A stretch of DNA of 64,000 nt from Halococcus sediminicola (lineage in GTDB: Archaea > Halobacteriota > Halobacteria > Halobacteriales > Halococcaceae), in NCBI RefSeq assembly GCF_000755245.1, contig NZ_BBMP01000022.1:496001-560000 (forward strand). Reading direction: 5' to 3'. The position numbers and the translations under genes are program-made. Below the pieces are notes generated by a model. The model did not search any database and had not been told where the DNA came from. It saw only the letters and a program-made list of their open reading frames with translations. Within the stretch, counting starts at the first letter, position 1. Each line of letters starts with the position of its first letter. Below, piece by piece: positions 62,003 through 64,000 of the stretch.

Positions 62003-62935
62003 TCAGGCTTCGAGGACGAGTTTGCCTCGGACGTGTTCCGTTTCGACGATTTCGTGTGCACGGGACGCCTCCGCCAGCGGTATCTCGGCGCTGATCGTGG
62101 GTCGCAGCTCCCCCGCATCGATTATCTCGTCGATGGTCGCCAAGAGCGAGGGATGGCTCGAGCGCCCGCTCACCGCTTTCACAGCGATGCTCCGTGTCTC
62201 TCCGACACCTTTCGGAGGCTGGCCGACCACCGAAACGAGCACACCATTCTCGTCGAGCACCTCAACCGAGCGCTGTTGGACGTCGCCGCCGACCGTATCG
62301 ACCACGATATCGACGGGATCGACCACCGACTCGAAGTCCTCCTCGCGGTAGTTCACGAACTCGTCGACGCCCAACTCGCGGAGATACTCTTCGCTGTATC
62401 CCGAGGCGGTGGCGACCACCTCCGCGCCCTTCCATTTGGCCAGTTGAACAGCTATATGGCCGACGCCACCGGCGGCTCCGTGGACGAGGATCCGCTTGTC
62501 GGTGGTGCAATTGGCGTACTCGAACAGCGCCTGCCAGGCGGTCTGTGCGACGACCGGCACGCCGGCAGCCTCGGTGAAGTCCAGCGTCTCGGGCTTCGGG
62601 GCGAGCTGGTCGGCCGTCGTGGTCGCATACTCCGCGTAGGCACCGAATTCCGGGAAGCCGTTGACCCCGAACACCGCGTCGCCGCGCTCGAAGCCCGTGA
62701 CCGCTGCACCGGTCTCCTCGACGACGCCGGCGACGTCCATGCCGAGCACGAGCGGAAACGGGTTCTCGGATAGCATCGTCGTCATCCGTCCCCGCCGAAG
62801 CCGGCAATCGACTGGGTTGACGCCCGCCGCACGGACCCGAACGAGCACCTCGTCGTCGGACGGCTCCGGGCGGGGTGCGCGCTCGTACGTTAGGACTTCC
62901 GGAGCGCCGAACTCGTGAACGCGAACGGCCTTCAT
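62003..62935 (-). CDS. NADP-dependent quinone oxidoreductase / zinc-independent MDR
   Basis: This 310-residue medium-chain dehydrogenase/reductase reads KAVRVHEFGAPEVL, RVRAAGVNPVDCRLRRGR (substrate domain), PLVLGMDVAGVVEETG, and the nucleotide-binding RILVHGAAGGVGHIAVQLAK (Gly-rich loop near 150). The structural-zinc cysteines are absent, as in quinone oxidoreductases. ATG 62935 gives the canonical KAVRVHEFG; ATG 62944 (MEAM) is also possible. It is probably a monocistronic redox or detoxification enzyme. Confidence 0.85.
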   Translation of the reverse strand: MKAVRVHEFGAPEVLTYERAPRPEPSDDEVLVRVRAAGVNPVDCRLRRGRMTTMLSENPFPLVLGMDVAGVVEETGAAVTGFERGDAVFGVNGFPEFGAYAEYATTTADQLAPKPETLDFTEAAGVPVVAQTAWQALFEYANCTTDKRILVHGAAGGVGHIAVQLAKWKGAEVVATASGYSEEYLRELGVDEFVNYREEDFESVVDPVDIVVDTVGGDVQQRSVEVLDENGVLVSVVGQPPKGVGETRSIAVKAVSGRSSHPSLLATIDEIIDAGELRPTISAEIPLAEASRAHEIVETEHVRGKLVLEA

Positions 62936-63055
62936 CGCTTCCATGCTGTCGATCAGTCGGTGCTCGCCCACATACCTCTTCGTTTCGCGGGGGTGGGCGA
63001 CCGCGGCGAAAGGCGGTCCCGTAAATGTTTAGCCCGGTGGCGCGCTACCGGCCGC

Positions 63056-63541
63056 ATGGCGGACTGTCCACTCGCCGACGAATGCCCCAGTTTTTCAGAG
63101 CGCATCGACGGGATGGGCTGTCAGCACTACGGCAACCGCGGCGGCGCGGAGTGGTGTAATCACTACAACCAACCTATCAGAGAACTGAAATCCCAGCCCG
63201 TGACCATCGGCGAGGAACTCGTCGTCACGGTAGAGGACATGCACGAGAGCGGTGCGGGCGTCGGTCGCACTGAGGACGGGTTCATCGTCTTCGTCGACGG
63301 TGTGTTGCCCGACGCGCGCTCGCGGGTGAAGATAACGAAAGTGCGCTCGAATCACGCTCGGGCGGACGAACTCGAACGGCTGCCGATGGACGAGGAGGGC
63401 GACGAGATGGCGGGGAGCGAGGTCGACGAGGGCGAGGACGACGGGACGGGCAGCGACGGGGCCGACGAAGCCGACGAGACGGGTGGCCGCCCGAAGCGCC
63501 GCCAGCGACTGGGCAGCCGCGAGAACTTCTGGGGCGGGTAG
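63056..63541 (+). CDS. TRAM-domain protein with N-terminal Cys cluster
   Basis: This 161-residue protein has Cys at CPLADECPSF and GCQHYGNRGGAEWCNHY (residues 4, 10, 22, 34), a possible zinc or Fe-S site. A TRAM domain follows at about 48-103 (VTIGEELVVTVEDMHESGAGVGRTEDGFIVFVDG, KITKVRSNHARADEL), then an acidic tail and a basic end (RPKRRQRLGSREN). TRAM domains bind RNA; haloarchaea have several small ones. ATG 63056 is about 28 nt after a GTTTAGCCC box. Confidence 0.8.
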   Translation: MADCPLADECPSFSERIDGMGCQHYGNRGGAEWCNHYNQPIRELKSQPVTIGEELVVTVEDMHESGAGVGRTEDGFIVFVDGVLPDARSRVKITKVRSNHARADELERLPMDEEGDEMAGSEVDEGEDDGTGSDGADEADETGGRPKRRQRLGSRENFWGG

Positions 63542-63543
63542 GC

Positions 63544-63559
63544 CGGACTGGACAGTCCG
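63544..63559. repeat. Inverted repeat immediately before the Tfx-type gene
   Basis: CGGACT-GGAC-AGTCCG has perfect 6-bp arms and ends at the base before ATG 63560. It could be an operator for the regulator itself or a 3' hairpin of the preceding gene. Confidence 0.45.
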
Positions 63560-64000
63560 ATGGCCGATAGCGCGGACGATATCCTCTCTCGAACCGGGTT
63601 CGACCCCGCGACCAGCGTGCTCACGCGCCGGCAGGCGGCGGTATTGGCGCTGCGCGAGCGCGGGTTGAAACAGCGCGCCATCGCCGAGCGACTCGACACC
63701 TCGCGGGCGAACGTGTCGGGTATCGAGGCGAGCGCCCGCGACAACGTCGAGCGCGCCCGCGAGACGGTGGCGTTCGTCGAGGCGCTCGAAGCGCCGGTTC
63801 GCATCCACGTTCCGGCCGATACCGACCTCTACGCGGTCCCGCAACGAGTGTACGACGCCTGTGACGAGGCCGGCGTGAAGGTGAACTACACCGCGCCGGA
63901 ACTCATGAGCGCCATCGGCGAACGCGCGGGCGGGGCGGTGCGTGGCCGCGAAGTCCGGGACGAGTTGCTCGTGGGCGTCAGCCACGAGGGTGAGGTGCGC
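63560..64000 (+). CDS. Tfx-family DNA-binding protein, partial
   Basis: Starts at ATG 63560 and runs off the window with 147 codons visible. Residues about 18-60 form an HTH: SVLTRRQAAVLALRERGL and RAIAERLDTSRANVSGIEASAR, the pattern of Tfx-type transcriptional regulators. The C-terminal half (RIHVPADTDLYAVPQRVYDAC) is a ligand-type domain of unknown specificity (Tfx regulates the molybdenum formylmethanofuran dehydrogenase operon in a methanogen). The hairpin at 63544-63559 ends at the base before the ATG. Confidence 0.85.
   Translation, partial: MADSADDILSRTGFDPATSVLTRRQAAVLALRERGLKQRAIAERLDTSRANVSGIEASARDNVERARETVAFVEALEAPVRIHVPADTDLYAVPQRVYDACDEAGVKVNYTAPELMSAIGERAGGAVRGREVRDELLVGVSHEGEVR

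Noticed and set aside
1-64000. CRISPR array, insertion sequence or prophage
   Set aside because: No regularly spaced repeats, no transposase, integrase or phage structural proteins were seen in any frame.

Overview
The window is a stretch of high-GC haloarchaeal chromosome (class Halobacteria). Evidence: acidic D/E-rich proteins, twin-arginine signal peptides on exported proteins, leaderless-type promoters with a TATA-like box about 25-30 nt before the start codon, a complete archaeal S10/spc ribosomal cluster with L32e, L19e, S4e and Rnp1 but no bacterial-only members, tRNA-Gly without an encoded CCA, a Hef helicase-nuclease, and LysW-type arginine synthesis. The genus is not determined. I see no insertion sequence, prophage or CRISPR array; it looks like core chromosome with small accessory patches.

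Layout. 0-3.9 kb: a truncated HTH regulator, a small membrane protein, a PEBP-type lipoprotein, an ArsR-like regulator/membrane-protein pair, and a Tat-exported ferritin-like protein fused to a spondin domain. 3.9-12.9 kb (minus strand): a complete arginine pathway, argG-argH then argW(lysW)-argX-argC-argB-argD-argE-argF, most of it with overlapping start and stop codons. The 54-codon carrier gene argW sits at the head of the second block. 13-21.1 kb: a 2H phosphoesterase, a small acidic protein, and a five-gene Dpp/Opp peptide ABC transporter. 21.1-28.9 kb: small conserved haloarchaeal proteins, a four-CBS protein coupled to glyS and a dolichol-kinase-like protein, hef, and a p27-autoantigen-like zinc-ribbon protein. 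28.9-34.5 kb: cydAB with a candidate leader ORF and a downstream small membrane protein, malate dehydrogenase, tsr3, L40e and an IscU/SufU scaffold. 34.8-39.9 kb: a non-canonical Nramp relative, a TauE-like transporter, and three regulators around AT-richer intergenic DNA with a repeated 11-mer. 40-54.6 kb (minus strand): SPOUT methyltransferase, L3-L4-L23-L2-S19-L22-S3-L29-Rnp1-S17-L14-L24-S4e-L5-S14-S8-L6-L32e-L19e-L18-S5-L30-L15-SecY. 54.7-64 kb: tRNA-Gly(GCC), a Tat-exported subtilase with an acidic repeat tail, a phosphodiesterase-like protein, a frameshifted YihY/BrkB gene, thrB, a bPH-domain protein, a canonical Nramp transporter with a coupled 16-codon leader, a quinone oxidoreductase, a TRAM-domain protein and the start of a Tfx-type regulator.

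Nothing here is an obvious new multi-gene system. The less ordinary points are the ferritin-spondin fusion, helix-hairpin-helix modules added to both S3 and L32e of one operon, two Nramp homologues with opposite metal-site signatures, short leader ORFs before cydA and the canonical Nramp gene, a one-base frameshift in the YihY gene, and a repeated hairpin-loop 11-mer around two regulators. All calls come from reading the sequence by eye; no database search was run.
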